This document shows, piece after piece, positions 42,113 through 50,806 of a stretch of 64,000 nt of DNA; the stretch's first letter is position 1, and the number at the start of each line of letters is the position of its first letter. Source of the DNA: Actinopolymorpha cephalotaxi (lineage in GTDB: Bacteria; Actinomycetota; Actinomycetes; Propionibacteriales; Actinopolymorphaceae); assembly GCF_013408535.1 (NCBI RefSeq), contig NZ_JACBZA010000001.1, positions 3,866,850 through 3,930,849 on the forward strand, given 5' to 3'. Under the pieces are notes generated by a model. The model saw nothing but the letters and a program-made list of their open reading frames with translations, was not told the DNA's origin and did no database searches. The translations under genes were made by a program, and so were the position numbers.

Positions 42113-43123
42113 GTGACGACCACGGCAGCCTCCGCGAAGCCCCCGGCCACGACCAACGGGTCGGGCTCGGCGGGTGCCGCGATCCCGCCCGGCCAGGTCG
42201 CCGAGATCACCGCCTCCGACGCCAGCCTGCGCCGGTTCCTCGCCGGCCTGCCCGGCGTCGACCAGGTGGGCGCGGAGGCCCGCGCGGCCACCCTGGCCAC
42301 CCGGTCGATCAAGACCACCGCGAAGGCCTGGGCCCTCGACCTCGCCGTCACCATGATCGACCTCACCACCCTGGAAGGCCAGGACACCCCGGGCAAGGTG
42401 CGCGCCCTGTGCGCCAAGGCCCGCCGGCCCGACCCGGCCGACCCGGAGTGCCCGGCGGTGGCCGCGATCTGCGTCTACCCCGACATGGTGCCGGTCGCCA
42501 AGGACGCGTTGACGGGCGGTTCGGTCAAGGTGGCGAGCGTGGCCACGGCGTTCCCGTCCGGGCGTTCCAGCCTCGAGGTCAAGCTGCGCGACACCGCCGA
42601 CGCGGTGGCCGCCGGCGCCGACGAGGTGGACATGGTGATCGACCGCGGCGCGTTCCTCTCCGGCCGGTACGCCGAGGTGTTCGAGGAGATCGTCGCCGTC
42701 AGACAGGCCTGCGGATCCGCCCACCTCAAGGTGATCCTGGAGACCGGCGAGCTCGCGACGTACGACAACGTCCGGCGGGCGTCCTGGCTGGCCATGCTCG
42801 CCGGCGGCGACTTCATCAAGACCAGCACCGGAAAGGTCAGCCCGGCCGCCACCCTGCCGGTGACGCTGGTGATGCTGGAGGCGGTCCGCGACTTCCGGGC
42901 CGCGACCGGCCGTAAGGTCGGGGTGAAGCCGGCCGGCGGCATCCGCACCAGCAAGGACGCGATCCGCTACCTCGTGCTCGTCAACGAGACCGCCGGTGAG
43001 GACTGGCTCGACCCCGACTGGTTCCGGCTGGGCGCCTCCAGCCTGCTCAACGACCTGCTCATGCAGCGGTCGAAGCTGCGTACCGGCCACTACGCCGGAC
43101 CCGACTACTTCACGCTGGACTAG
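42113..43123 (+). CDS. deoC: Deoxyribose-phosphate aldolase
   Basis: Splits 2-deoxyribose-5-phosphate into glyceraldehyde-3-phosphate and acetaldehyde. The Schiff-base lysine is in GGDFIKTSTGK, the second active lysine in VGVKPAGGIR, and EVDMVIDRGAF is typical of the class I barrel. At 336 residues it is longer than the E. coli protein (about 260); the extra length is a Thr/Ala/Gly-rich N-terminus and a C-terminal extension. The GTG start follows a TACACT box by 6 nt. It heads an operon with two aldehyde dehydrogenase genes that could remove acetaldehyde. Confidence 0.95.
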   Translation: MTTTAASAKPPATTNGSGSAGAAIPPGQVAEITASDASLRRFLAGLPGVDQVGAEARAATLATRSIKTTAKAWALDLAVTMIDLTTLEGQDTPGKVRALCAKARRPDPADPECPAVAAICVYPDMVPVAKDALTGGSVKVASVATAFPSGRSSLEVKLRDTADAVAAGADEVDMVIDRGAFLSGRYAEVFEEIVAVRQACGSAHLKVILETGELATYDNVRRASWLAMLAGGDFIKTSTGKVSPAATLPVTLVMLEAVRDFRAATGRKVGVKPAGGIRTSKDAIRYLVLVNETAGEDWLDPDWFRLGASSLLNDLLMQRSKLRTGHYAGPDYFTLD

Positions 43124-43142
43124 CAGGAAGCAGGGAGAGCCG

Positions 43143-44594
43143 TTGTCCGCAGGCAAGTTCGAGTACGCCCCGGCGCCGGAGTCGCGGTCCGTCGTCGACC
43201 TCAGGTCGTCGTACGGCCTGTTCGTCGGCGGCGAGTTCGTGCCCACCGTCGACGGGCGGATGTTCAAGACTGTCAGCCCGGCGACGGAGGAGGTGCTGGC
43301 CGAGGTCACCGAGGCAGGGGTGGAGGACGTCGACCGCGCGGTCCGCGCCGCCCGTACCGCCTACGACTCGGTGTGGGGCCCGATGTCCGGCCGGGATCGC
43401 GGGAAGTTTTTGTTCCGGATCGCCCGGCTGATCCAGGAACGCGCCCGCGAGCTCGCCGTGCTGGAGTCGCTGGACAACGGCAAGCCCATCCGGGAGTCGC
43501 GCGACGTCGACATCCCGCAGGTGGCCGCGCACTTCTTCTACTACGCCGGCTGGGCCGACAAGCTGGAGCACGCCGGTTTCGGCGCCGATCCCCGGCCGGT
43601 CGGCGTCGCCGGTCAGATCATCCCGTGGAACTTCCCGCTGCTGATGCTGGCGTGGAAGATCGCCCCCGCGCTGGCCTGCGGCAACACCGTCGTCCTCAAG
43701 CCGGCCGAGACGACGCCGCTGACCGCGCTGCAGTTCGCCGAGATCTGCCAGCAGGCCGACCTGCCGCCGGGTGTGGTCAACATCGTCACCGGCGCGGGCG
43801 CGACCGGGCAGGCGATCGTGGAGCACGACGGCGTGGACAAGGTGGCGTTCACCGGCTCCACCGAGGTGGGCAAGGCGATCGCCCGCTCGGTCGCCGGCAC
43901 CCCCAAGAAGGTCACCCTCGAGCTCGGCGGCAAGGCCGCCAACGTGGTGTTCGACGACGCGCCGCTCGACCAGGCCGTCGAGGGCATCGTCAACGGCATC
44001 TTCTTCAACCAGGGCCACGTCTGCTGCGCGGGCTCGCGGCTGCTGGTGCAGGAGAACGTCTACGACGAGGTGCTCGACCGGCTCAAGCGCCGGATGGCCA
44101 CCCTGCGGGTCGGCGACCCGCTGGACAAGAACACCGACGTCGGCGCGATCAACTCCGCCGAGCAGCTGCGCCGGATCGCCACCCTCAGCGAGGTGGGCGA
44201 GGCCGAGGGCGCCGAACGCTGGTCGGCGCCGTGCGAGCTGCCCGACCGGGGCTTCTGGTTCGCGCCCACGATCTTCACCGGCGTCACCCAGGCCCACCGC
44301 ATCGCCCGGGAGGAGATCTTCGGGCCGGTGCTGTCGATCCTCACCTTCCGCACCCCCGCCGAGGCGGTCGAGAAGGCCAACAACACCCCGTACGGCCTGT
44401 CCGCCGGGGTGTGGACGGAGAAGGGCTCGCGCATCCTGTGGATGGCCGACCGGCTGCGCGCCGGGGTGGTGTGGGCCAACACCTTCAACAAGTTCGACCC
44501 GACCTCGCCGTTCGGCGGCTACAAGGAGTCCGGCCACGGCCGCGAGGGCGGCCGGCACGGCCTGGCCGCCTACCTGAAGGGGGCGGCGGCATGA
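43143..44594 (+). CDS. Aldehyde dehydrogenase, NAD(P)-dependent
   Basis: Full-length (483 residues) aldehyde dehydrogenase. IIPWNFPLLMLAWKIAPALA binds the cofactor, KVAFTGSTEVGKAIA forms the Rossmann turn, LELGGKAANVV holds the general-base Glu, and NQGHVCCAGSR the catalytic Cys. No ATG or GTG is suitably placed; TTG at 43143 with GGGAG 6 nt upstream gives the expected N-terminus 19 bp after deoC. Acetaldehyde from DeoC is the likely substrate. It overlaps the next gene by 4 bp (ATGA), so the two products are probably made together. Confidence 0.93.
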   Translation: MSAGKFEYAPAPESRSVVDLRSSYGLFVGGEFVPTVDGRMFKTVSPATEEVLAEVTEAGVEDVDRAVRAARTAYDSVWGPMSGRDRGKFLFRIARLIQERARELAVLESLDNGKPIRESRDVDIPQVAAHFFYYAGWADKLEHAGFGADPRPVGVAGQIIPWNFPLLMLAWKIAPALACGNTVVLKPAETTPLTALQFAEICQQADLPPGVVNIVTGAGATGQAIVEHDGVDKVAFTGSTEVGKAIARSVAGTPKKVTLELGGKAANVVFDDAPLDQAVEGIVNGIFFNQGHVCCAGSRLLVQENVYDEVLDRLKRRMATLRVGDPLDKNTDVGAINSAEQLRRIATLSEVGEAEGAERWSAPCELPDRGFWFAPTIFTGVTQAHRIAREEIFGPVLSILTFRTPAEAVEKANNTPYGLSAGVWTEKGSRILWMADRLRAGVVWANTFNKFDPTSPFGGYKESGHGREGGRHGLAAYLKGAAA

Positions 44595-45475
44595 GCAGCA
44601 CGCGACCGACCGAACGCCTCGCCGTTCGCAAGACCTACAAGCTGTACGTCGGCGGGGCCTTCCCGCGCAGCGAGTCCGGGCGGAGCTACGTCGTGCACGA
44701 CGCCAAGGGACAGTTCCTCGCCAACGCCGCGCTCGCGTCCCGCAAGGACGCCCGCGACGCGGTGGTCGCCGCGCGGAAGGCGTTCGGCGGCTGGTCGGCG
44801 CGCACGGCGTACAACCGCGGCCAGATCCTTTACCGCGTGGCGGAGGTGATGGAGGGCCGCCGGGCACAGTTCGTGGACGAGGTGGCCGCCGGCGAGGGAC
44901 TGCGCCGGGCCGAGGCCGAGGCCGCCGTGGACGAGAGCATCGACCGCTGGGTGTGGTACGCCGGGTGGGCGGACAAGGTGGGCCAGGTGCTCGGCTCCAC
45001 CAACCCGGTCGCCGGCCCCTACTTCGACTTTTCCATGCCCGAGCCGACCGGCGTCGTCGCCGTGCTCGCTCCCCAGCAGTCCAGCCTGCTCGGACTGGTG
45101 AGCGTCCTCGCTCCGGTCATCACCACCGGCAACACCTGCGTGGTCCTCGCCAGCGCCGACCGCCCGCTGCCGGCGGTCACCCTGACCGAGGTGCTGGCCA
45201 CCAGCGACCTGCCCGGCGGCGTGGTCAACCTCCTCACCGGCAAGGTGCCCGAGGTGGCGCCGTGGCTGGCCGCGCACTCGGACGTCAACGCCCTCGATCT
45301 CACCGGCACCGAGGATCGCGAGCTCGCCACCGAACTCGAACGCGCCGCCGCCGACAACCTCAAGCGCCTGGTCCGCGTAACCGACCACACCCAGGACTGG
45401 ACCGCCGCGCCCGGCATCGACCGGATGACGGCGTTCCTGGAGACCAAGACCGTCTGGCACCCGATGGGGATCTGA
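44591..45475 (+). CDS. Aldehyde dehydrogenase-like protein, short and without catalytic Cys
   Basis: 294 residues that align with only the first half of an aldehyde dehydrogenase: KLYVGGAFPRSESGR, a cofactor-domain segment MPEPTGVVAVLAPQQSSLL, and VLASADRPLPAV. The Cys/Glu catalytic part is missing, so it is unlikely to oxidise aldehydes itself. Its 4-bp overlap with the full-length gene recalls the ALDH16 family, in which a catalytic and a degenerate domain are fused in one chain. It is probably a structural partner of the upstream enzyme; that role is inferred, not shown. It is intact, with no frameshift. Confidence 0.85.
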   Translation: MSSTRPTERLAVRKTYKLYVGGAFPRSESGRSYVVHDAKGQFLANAALASRKDARDAVVAARKAFGGWSARTAYNRGQILYRVAEVMEGRRAQFVDEVAAGEGLRRAEAEAAVDESIDRWVWYAGWADKVGQVLGSTNPVAGPYFDFSMPEPTGVVAVLAPQQSSLLGLVSVLAPVITTGNTCVVLASADRPLPAVTLTEVLATSDLPGGVVNLLTGKVPEVAPWLAAHSDVNALDLTGTEDRELATELERAAADNLKRLVRVTDHTQDWTAAPGIDRMTAFLETKTVWHPMGI

Positions 45476-45478
45476 GGA

Positions 45479-46726
45479 ATGACCACAGAATTCGTTGCCG
45501 ACCCGCTCGTGCCCCTCGAACTCACGCTCGGCATCGGCAAGCGCTACACGCTCTACCAGCCCGGCTGGTACACCGCCGACGACGGCTCCGCGGGGTTCCT
45601 CGGCGCCAACAAGCAGCTCTACGGCTTCACCAGCCTGGACGACCTGGTGGAGTTCGTCGACTCCGGCGCGGCCAACGACCTGACGCCGAGCAGCCACTTC
45701 AAGGGGCTGCGGATCTGGACCACCGAGGAATACAGCCGGCGGCTGTGCGTCTACGACCTGACCCGGCTGCCGGAGATCGCCGACGGCGAGCTCAGCGCCG
45801 ACGAGCAGGCCGGGCTGGGATCGACGCTGGCGCTGATGCTCGACCTGCTCGACTACATGGACGTCGAGACCGAGGCCTCCCAGGCGCTGCACGACGACGA
45901 GGACATCTCCAAGCTGGCCTCCGGTGACGAGGTCCTCTCGGTGTTCCGGGCCGCGCACCACCGCCACCACGTCGTCGAGCTGCTGGACGCGAACTGGTCG
46001 GAGTGCGTCTCGGAGGTGTCCCGCCGGGTGACCACACCGAAGCTTCCCGAGGGTCCGGCCGGTCGTGGGGCGGCGGGGACCGGCGGGCCGGGCGCGACGC
46101 TGGCCGGCGCACGCGGTGCGGTGAACGGCACGGCCCCCTCCGACGGGCCGGTTCCGCTGGAGGACGCCGCACCGGCGCTGACGCTGTGGTTCGGGCTCGC
46201 CGACGAGGGCTTCTACGCGCTGCGCGGCACCGCGCTGACCGGCGGCCACCCCGACTACCTCGGTACGCCCTCACCCGACGGCGCCCGGCTGGCGGTGTGG
46301 ACCGACGTCGACCGGATGCAGGCGGACGTCGCGCAGGGGTCGGCCGGTGAGGTGAGCGGCCTCGACCTCGTCACTGTCGCGGCCCGCGACGACGTGAGCT
46401 TCACCCCGCACGACGACAACATCTTCGACCTGGTCGAGCTCGCCGACTCGGTGAGCCCGCAGATGGACGCCGACGCCGCCGACCGGCTGGTCAGCGCGTG
46501 GTCGGAGGTGCTGCGGCTGGCCGCGTGGGGCGGCTGGGGCGACGTCACCGAACTCCTCGGGCCGACCTCCCCCGCCGGCGCGTTCATGGTGTCCTGCGCG
46601 CTCGACCTGGCCCAGGACCGGTCCGGCGCCGCGCAGGCGTTGGCCACCGTCGACACCGAGCCGGCCGCGGCCGGCTGGCGGGCTGTCGTACCCGTCCTGA
46701 CCGCGCGTCTGGACCAGCGGTCCTGA
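45479..46726 (+). CDS. Protein of unknown function in the deoC operon
   Basis: I do not recognise this 415-residue protein. It starts 3 bp after the preceding stop, so it is part of the deoC operon. The N-terminal part (1-185, with ELTLGIGKRYTLYQPGWYTADDG) looks globular and acidic. A Gly/Ala/Pro-rich linker (about 190-220) separates it from a second acidic domain (about 225-410, with LWFGLADEGFYALRG and AAWGGWGDVTELLG). There are no membrane segments, signal peptide or cofactor motifs. Conserved coupling to aldehyde dehydrogenases would suggest an assembly or regulatory role. A hairpin terminator follows. Confidence 0.75.
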   Translation: MTTEFVADPLVPLELTLGIGKRYTLYQPGWYTADDGSAGFLGANKQLYGFTSLDDLVEFVDSGAANDLTPSSHFKGLRIWTTEEYSRRLCVYDLTRLPEIADGELSADEQAGLGSTLALMLDLLDYMDVETEASQALHDDEDISKLASGDEVLSVFRAAHHRHHVVELLDANWSECVSEVSRRVTTPKLPEGPAGRGAAGTGGPGATLAGARGAVNGTAPSDGPVPLEDAAPALTLWFGLADEGFYALRGTALTGGHPDYLGTPSPDGARLAVWTDVDRMQADVAQGSAGEVSGLDLVTVAARDDVSFTPHDDNIFDLVELADSVSPQMDADAADRLVSAWSEVLRLAAWGGWGDVTELLGPTSPAGAFMVSCALDLAQDRSGAAQALATVDTEPAAAGWRAVVPVLTARLDQRS

Positions 46727-46749
46727 CGCCGCCCACCTGATGGAAGTGG

Positions 46750-46780
46750 AGCCCGTACCGACGTGCGATCGGTGCGGGCT
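46750..46780 (+). terminator. Terminator after the deoC operon
   Basis: AGCCCGTACCGA and TCGGTGCGGGCT pair with one mismatch around a 7-nt loop, 24 nt after the stop of the 415-residue protein gene. Confidence 0.5.
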
Positions 46781-46831
46781 TCGCGCACAATGGCCGGGCA
46801 CGCGAACCGATCACCACCGGGAGGACGGCTC

Positions 46832-47017
46832 ATGGGAGCACCGGAACGCCCACGTCAGGGTCGGATGATCGCCGGGGTCTGCGCGGCCCTGGCGCAGCGC
46901 TTCGGACTGTCCCGCGGAGTCGTGCGGGTGCTGTTCGTGCTGTCCTGCGCCCTTCCGGGGCCGCAGATCCTCGCCTACGTCGCGCTGTGGATCCTGCTCC
47001 CCAATGCCGACGCCTGA
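46832..47017 (+). CDS. PspC-domain small membrane protein
   Basis: 61 residues, essentially one PspC domain: MIAGVCAALAQRFGLSRGVVR, then a hydrophobic segment VLFVLSCALPGPQILAYVALWILLP. PspC proteins sense or respond to envelope stress; a stand-alone single-domain form like this is common in actinobacteria. GGGAGGA precedes the ATG at 46832. Its stop codon overlaps by one base the 18-bp palindrome that is also found at 27.6 kb. Confidence 0.88.
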   Translation: MGAPERPRQGRMIAGVCAALAQRFGLSRGVVRVLFVLSCALPGPQILAYVALWILLPNADA

Positions 47018-47034
47018 TTCTTCCGCGGAAGAAT
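47017..47034. repeat. 18-bp palindrome, copy B
   Basis: ATTCTTCCGCGGAAGAAT, identical to 27627-27644, here with one further matching base pair on each side. It abuts the PspC stop codon. Confidence 0.85.
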
Positions 47035-47107
47035 CGGCCCCGCCCCATCTGAGCACCACTTCGCCGACAGACCGGGGTGCTCACCTGTCGGGCGGGCGGC
47101 GAGCAGT

Positions 47108-47157
47108 GAAGCGTGAAAGGTCCAGGTGGTCATGACCACCACGGAGCTTCACGCTTC
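47108..47157. repeat. Compound hairpin element B1
   Basis: Outer arms GAAGCGTGAA (47108-47117) and TTCACGCTTC (47148-47157) are perfectly complementary. The inner part is the perfect palindrome GGTGGTCATGACCACC (47125-47140). The outer arms match element A2 at 27.7 kb. Confidence 0.75.
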
Positions 47158-47181
47158 CCCATCGGAACAGCTTGTCCTGGT

Positions 47182-47232
47182 GAAGTGTGGAGACGGACGG
47201 TGGTTCTGCCCACCGTTGGGCTTCACGCTTCT
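47182..47232. repeat. Compound hairpin element B2
   Basis: The inner hairpin is ACGGTGG-TTCTGC-CCACCGT (47197-47216). The outer arms GAAGTGTGGAG and CTTCACGCTTC pair fully in RNA if two G-U pairs are allowed. Same design as B1 and A2. Confidence 0.65.
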
Positions 47233-47258
47233 GCCACAGAGTCCGCGAGCCGGGTGAC

Positions 47259-47654
47259 TCACCACTGGAGGCCGCGGCGGGCGAGTTCGACCTCCAGCTC
47301 GAGCCGCCTGGTGCTGCCCAGCGGCGCGGTCGCGGCTCCGGTCTCCACCCCGAGTGCGCCGCAGGCGAGCAGCAGCGTCTCGTCGTAGGCGAGTTCGGTG
47401 ACGTGCAGGTGGAACGCCCGCGCGGAGACCCGGCGGTCGGCGTGCAGCCGGACGCTCTCCCCCGCCAGCCGGCGCAGGTCGGCGGCGAGGCGTTCGATCG
47501 GCGGCCCGGCCGGCAGCTGGCCCGAGTCCACCGTGTCCCACCAGCGCTCCAGCGGGTCCCGGCGGCCGTCCGCGCCCTTCCACCAGCGTTCGAGGGCCTC
47601 CCGCCAGCGGCGCAGCACGGGGCCCAGCGCTGACTGCCCTCGCTCGTCGGCCAC
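47259..47654 (-). CDS. Hypothetical protein
   Basis: Unrecognised 131-residue protein, Arg/Trp-rich at the N-terminus (RRWREALERWWKGADGRRD), then LAADLRRLAGESVRLHADRR and a mixed alpha/beta C-terminus. There is no signal peptide or membrane segment. The GTG at 47652-47654 has GAGGAGGT 7 nt upstream on the minus strand, which fixes the start. It is downstream of, and co-oriented with, the adenosine deaminase gene (90-bp gap). It may be the last gene of that run, but its role is unknown. Confidence 0.65.
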   Translation of the reverse strand: MADERGQSALGPVLRRWREALERWWKGADGRRDPLERWWDTVDSGQLPAGPPIERLAADLRRLAGESVRLHADRRVSARAFHLHVTELAYDETLLLACGALGVETGAATAPLGSTRRLELEVELARRGLQW

Positions 47655-47744
47655 GGCACGACCTCCTCGCAGGCCCGGCCCGTGCCTTGGGTGTGCCCCC
47701 ACAGGATGCTCCAACCTTCCCGGGACGCACAGGTGGAGGCGAGG

Positions 47745-48857
47745 TCAGAAGGTCCCCTGGTGCATCTGGGCAAAGGCCCGCTCCGCGCCGAGCGCGGCGT
47801 ACCCAGGCTTGATCACGTTGTTGATCAGGGCCAGTCGCTGGTCGAACGGCAGGAACGCGCTCTTCATGGCGTTGAGGGTGAACCACTGCAAATCCGCCAG
47901 CTCGTACCCGAACGCGTCGGCGAGTCCGGCGAACTCCCGCGACAGTGACGTACCGCTCATCAGCCGGTTGTCGGTGTTGATCGTGACGCGGAACCGCAAC
48001 CGGGTCAGCAGCCCGGCCGGGTGCTCGGCCAGCGACGGCGCCGCACCGGTCTGCACGTTCGACGAGGGGCACATCTCCAGCGGGATGCGCTTGTCCCGGA
48101 CGTACGCCGCGAGCCGGCCCAGCCGGACGTCGCCGTCCGCGGTGTGGGTGATGTCGTCGACGATGCGTACGCCGTGCCCCAGCCGGTCCGCACCGCACCA
48201 CTGGATCGCCTGCCAGATCGACGGCAGCCCGAAACCCTCGCCGGCGTGGATGGTGAAGTGCGCGTTCTCCCGCTGGAGGTACTCGAACGCGTCCAGGTGC
48301 CGGGTGGGCGGGTAGCCGGCCTCGGCGCCAGCGATGTCGAAGCCGACGACGCCCTGGTCGCGGTAGCGGACCGCGAGTTCGGCGATCTCCATCGACCGGG
48401 CGGCGTGCCGCATCGCGGTGACGATCTGGCGTACGACGATGTGCCGGCCCGCCTGCGCCGCCCGCCGCTCCCCCTCGGCGAAGCCCGCCCCGACCGCGCG
48501 CACCACGGCGTCCAGGTCGAGGTCACCGGACAGGTGCAGCTCCGGCGCGTAGCGCACCTCGGCGTACACGATGCCGTCGGCGGCGAGGTCCTCCACGCAC
48601 TCGGTGGCCACCCTGGTCAGCGACTCGGCGGTCTGCATCACGGCGACGGTGTGGGCGAAGGTCTCCAGGTAGCGCTCCAGCGAACCCGAGTCGGCCGACT
48701 CGCGGAACCACTCGCCGAGCCGCTCGGGCGCGGCCGGAAGCTGGTGGCCGATCTCCCGGGCGAGCTCGGCCACCGTCGCCGGACGCAGCCCTCCGTCCAG
48801 ATGGTCGTGCAGCAGCACCTTCGGTGCGCGGACGATCTCCTCGGGAGTGATCTTCAT
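47745..48857 (-). CDS. add: Adenosine deaminase
   Basis: Zn-dependent amidohydrolase-fold enzyme converting (deoxy)adenosine to (deoxy)inosine. The 370 residues carry the metal motif [10 protein letters not shown] (16-25), HAGEGFG with a catalytic-site His/Glu pair, [10 protein letters not shown], and [13 protein letters not shown] for the second metal and catalytic Asp. Inosine formed here is a substrate for the phosphorylase at 36.4 kb. GAGGAGA lies upstream on the minus strand. It follows thymidine phosphorylase (94-bp gap) and forms a run with it and the cytidine deaminase. Confidence 0.95.
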   Translation of the reverse strand: MKITPEEIVRAPKVLLHDHLDGGLRPATVAELAREIGHQLPAAPERLGEWFRESADSGSLERYLETFAHTVAVMQTAESLTRVATECVEDLAADGIVYAEVRYAPELHLSGDLDLDAVVRAVGAGFAEGERRAAQAGRHIVVRQIVTAMRHAARSMEIAELAVRYRDQGVVGFDIAGAEAGYPPTRHLDAFEYLQRENAHFTIHAGEGFGLPSIWQAIQWCGADRLGHGVRIVDDITHTADGDVRLGRLAAYVRDKRIPLEMCPSSNVQTGAAPSLAEHPAGLLTRLRFRVTINTDNRLMSGTSLSREFAGLADAFGYELADLQWFTLNAMKSAFLPFDQRLALINNVIKPGYAALGAERAFAQMHQGTF

Positions 48858-48890
48858 CGTCGGATGGTCTCCTCGGGCGGCTCGGGTTGG

Positions 48891-48948
48891 TCGGTGCGAC
48901 TCGGTGCGACTCGGGGCGACTCGGGTTGCTCGGCGCGACTCGGGTGGC
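48891..48948. repeat. 10-bp tandem repeat in the deoA-add spacer
   Basis: Variants of TCGGTGCGAC (TCGGGGCGAC, TCGGCGCGAC and shorter ones) repeat about five times. No known site is recognised. Confidence 0.55.
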
Positions 48949-48951
48949 CGT

Positions 48952-50241
48952 TCAGTCGATCCGGCCGAGGATCAGCTGGTGGCCGGTGCGGGCACCCCTC
49001 GGCGCGATCTCCACCGCACCCTCCAGGGCCTCCTGCGCCCGGGCGAACTTCGCCGGGTCGTCGGCGTGCAGGGTGAGCAGCGGCTGCCCGGCGCGGACCA
49101 GCGCACCCGGCTTGGCGTGCAGCACGACCCCGGCACCGGCCGAGACCGGGTCCTCCTTGCGGGACCGCCCGGCGCCGAGCCGCCACGCGGCCAGCCCGAC
49201 CTGGTAGGCGTCCAGTCGTACGAGCACACCGTCCGCGGGCGCGGGTACGTCGAGGGTGTGCGCGGCCCACGGCAGGGCCGCGTCCGGGTCGCCGCCCTGC
49301 GCACGGATCATCGAACGCCACACGTCCATCGCCGTACCGTCCTTGAGGACGTCGCTCGGGTCGGGACCACCGGCCGCGCCGGCGGCGGTGAGCATCTCCC
49401 GGGCCAGCGCCACGGTGAGCTCCACCACGTCGCGCGGCCCGCCGCCGGCCAGCACCTCCACCGACTCGCGTACCTCCAGCGCGTTCCCGGCGGTCAGCCC
49501 GAGCGGGGTGGTCATGTCGGTGAGCAGCGCGACGGTCCGCACCCCGGCGGACCGGCCGAGCTCGACCATCGTGGCGGCCAGCTCGCGGGCGTCCTCGGCG
49601 TTTTTCATGAACGCGCCGGTGCCGACCTTCACGTCCAGGACGAGCGCGCCGGTGCCCTCGGCGATCTTCTTGCTCATGATCGAGCTGGCGATCAGCGGGA
49701 TCGACTCGACGGTGCCGGTGACGTCGCGCAGGGCGTACAGCTTGCGGTCCGCGGGGGCCAGCGTGTCGGTGGGCGCACAGATCACCGCGCCGACGTCGCG
49801 CAGCTGGGCCACGATCTCGTCGTAGGACAACGACGCCCGCCAGCCCGGGATCGACTCCAGCTTGTCCAGGGTGCCGCCGGTGTGGCCGAGCCCGCGCCCG
49901 GACAGCTGGGGTACGGCGACCCCGCAGGCGGCGACCACGGCGGCCAGCGGCAGGGTGATCTTGTCGCCGACGCCGCCGGTGGAGTGCTTGTCGGCGGTCG
50001 GGCGGCCGACGCCGGCGAAGTCCAGCCGCTCGCCGGAGGAGATCATCGCCTGGGTCCAGCGGGCGATCTCGGCCGGCTCCATGCCACGCAGCAGGATCGC
50101 CATCAGCAACGCCGACATCTGCTCGTCGGCGACCACGCCGCGGGTGTAGGCGTCCACCACCCAGTCGATCTGCGCGTCCGCGAGCCGGTGGCCGTCCCGC
50201 TTGGCGCGGATGACGTCGACGGCGTCGAAGTGTTCGGTCAC
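48952..50241 (-). CDS. deoA: Thymidine (pyrimidine-nucleoside) phosphorylase
   Basis: Phosphorolyses thymidine, deoxyuridine or uridine to base and pentose-1-phosphate. The 429 residues fit the family: [11 protein letters not shown] at the start, the phosphate-binding [10 protein letters not shown], the signature [16 protein letters not shown], and [13 protein letters not shown]. Its GTG start overlaps the cytidine deaminase stop by 4 bp (GTGA), showing translational coupling. Deoxyribose-1-phosphate made here would go through a pentomutase to DeoC. Confidence 0.95.
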   Translation of the reverse strand: MTEHFDAVDVIRAKRDGHRLADAQIDWVVDAYTRGVVADEQMSALLMAILLRGMEPAEIARWTQAMISSGERLDFAGVGRPTADKHSTGGVGDKITLPLAAVVAACGVAVPQLSGRGLGHTGGTLDKLESIPGWRASLSYDEIVAQLRDVGAVICAPTDTLAPADRKLYALRDVTGTVESIPLIASSIMSKKIAEGTGALVLDVKVGTGAFMKNAEDARELAATMVELGRSAGVRTVALLTDMTTPLGLTAGNALEVRESVEVLAGGGPRDVVELTVALAREMLTAAGAAGGPDPSDVLKDGTAMDVWRSMIRAQGGDPDAALPWAAHTLDVPAPADGVLVRLDAYQVGLAAWRLGAGRSRKEDPVSAGAGVVLHAKPGALVRAGQPLLTLHADDPAKFARAQEALEGAVEIAPRGARTGHQLILGRID

Positions 50242-50741
50242 GGGCGGCTCTCGCTTTCGGCGGTTCCGCTCTCGGTTCCGCTCTGGTACTCGGTCAGGTG
50301 GTCCGGCCCGAACGCGTCGGGCAGGACCTCGGTCATCGGCAGCACACCGCGCGGGGTGTCCACCAGCAAGCGCGGGCCGCCGTGCTCCCACAGCAGCTGG
50401 CGGCACCGGCCACAGGGCATCAGCAGGGCACCCTGCCCGTCGCAGCAGGTGAAGGCGACCAGCCGGCCGCCGCCGGAGGCGTGCAGGGCGGACACCAGGC
50501 CGCACTCCGCGCACAACGTCATGCCGTACGACGCGTTCTCGACGTTGCAGCCGGCCACCACCCGGCCGTCGTCGACGAGCGCCGCGGCGCCGACCGGATA
50601 GTGGGAGTAGGGCACGTACGCCCCGGCCCTCACCTCCCGGGCCGCCGCCCGCAGCTCGGCCCAGTCCACCTGGTCGCCGCTCACGCCACCGCTCACGTCA
50701 CCGTCCACGTTCGTACCCACGTCCTCGTGTCCCCCACTCAT
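50238..50741 (-). CDS. cdd: Cytidine deaminase
   Basis: Deaminates (deoxy)cytidine to (deoxy)uridine, the substrate of the overlapping phosphorylase gene. Zinc ligands and the catalytic Glu are in CNVENASYGMTLCAECG and MPCGRCRQLL. The 167 residues include a 25-residue Gly/Asp-rich N-terminus before the conserved domain and a Ser/Glu-rich tail. The ATG at 50739-50741 was taken; other starts inside the variable N-terminus are possible. It is downstream of the two permease genes in the same run. Confidence 0.94.
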   Translation of the reverse strand: MSGGHEDVGTNVDGDVSGGVSGDQVDWAELRAAAREVRAGAYVPYSHYPVGAAALVDDGRVVAGCNVENASYGMTLCAECGLVSALHASGGGRLVAFTCCDGQGALLMPCGRCRQLLWEHGGPRLLVDTPRGVLPMTEVLPDAFGPDHLTEYQSGTESGTAESESRP

Positions 50742-50806
50742 GCCCGGCGCCGGGCCTCCGGCACACCCGTCCGGCACACCCCGGCCCGGGACTGCTCCCG
50801 CCGGGC

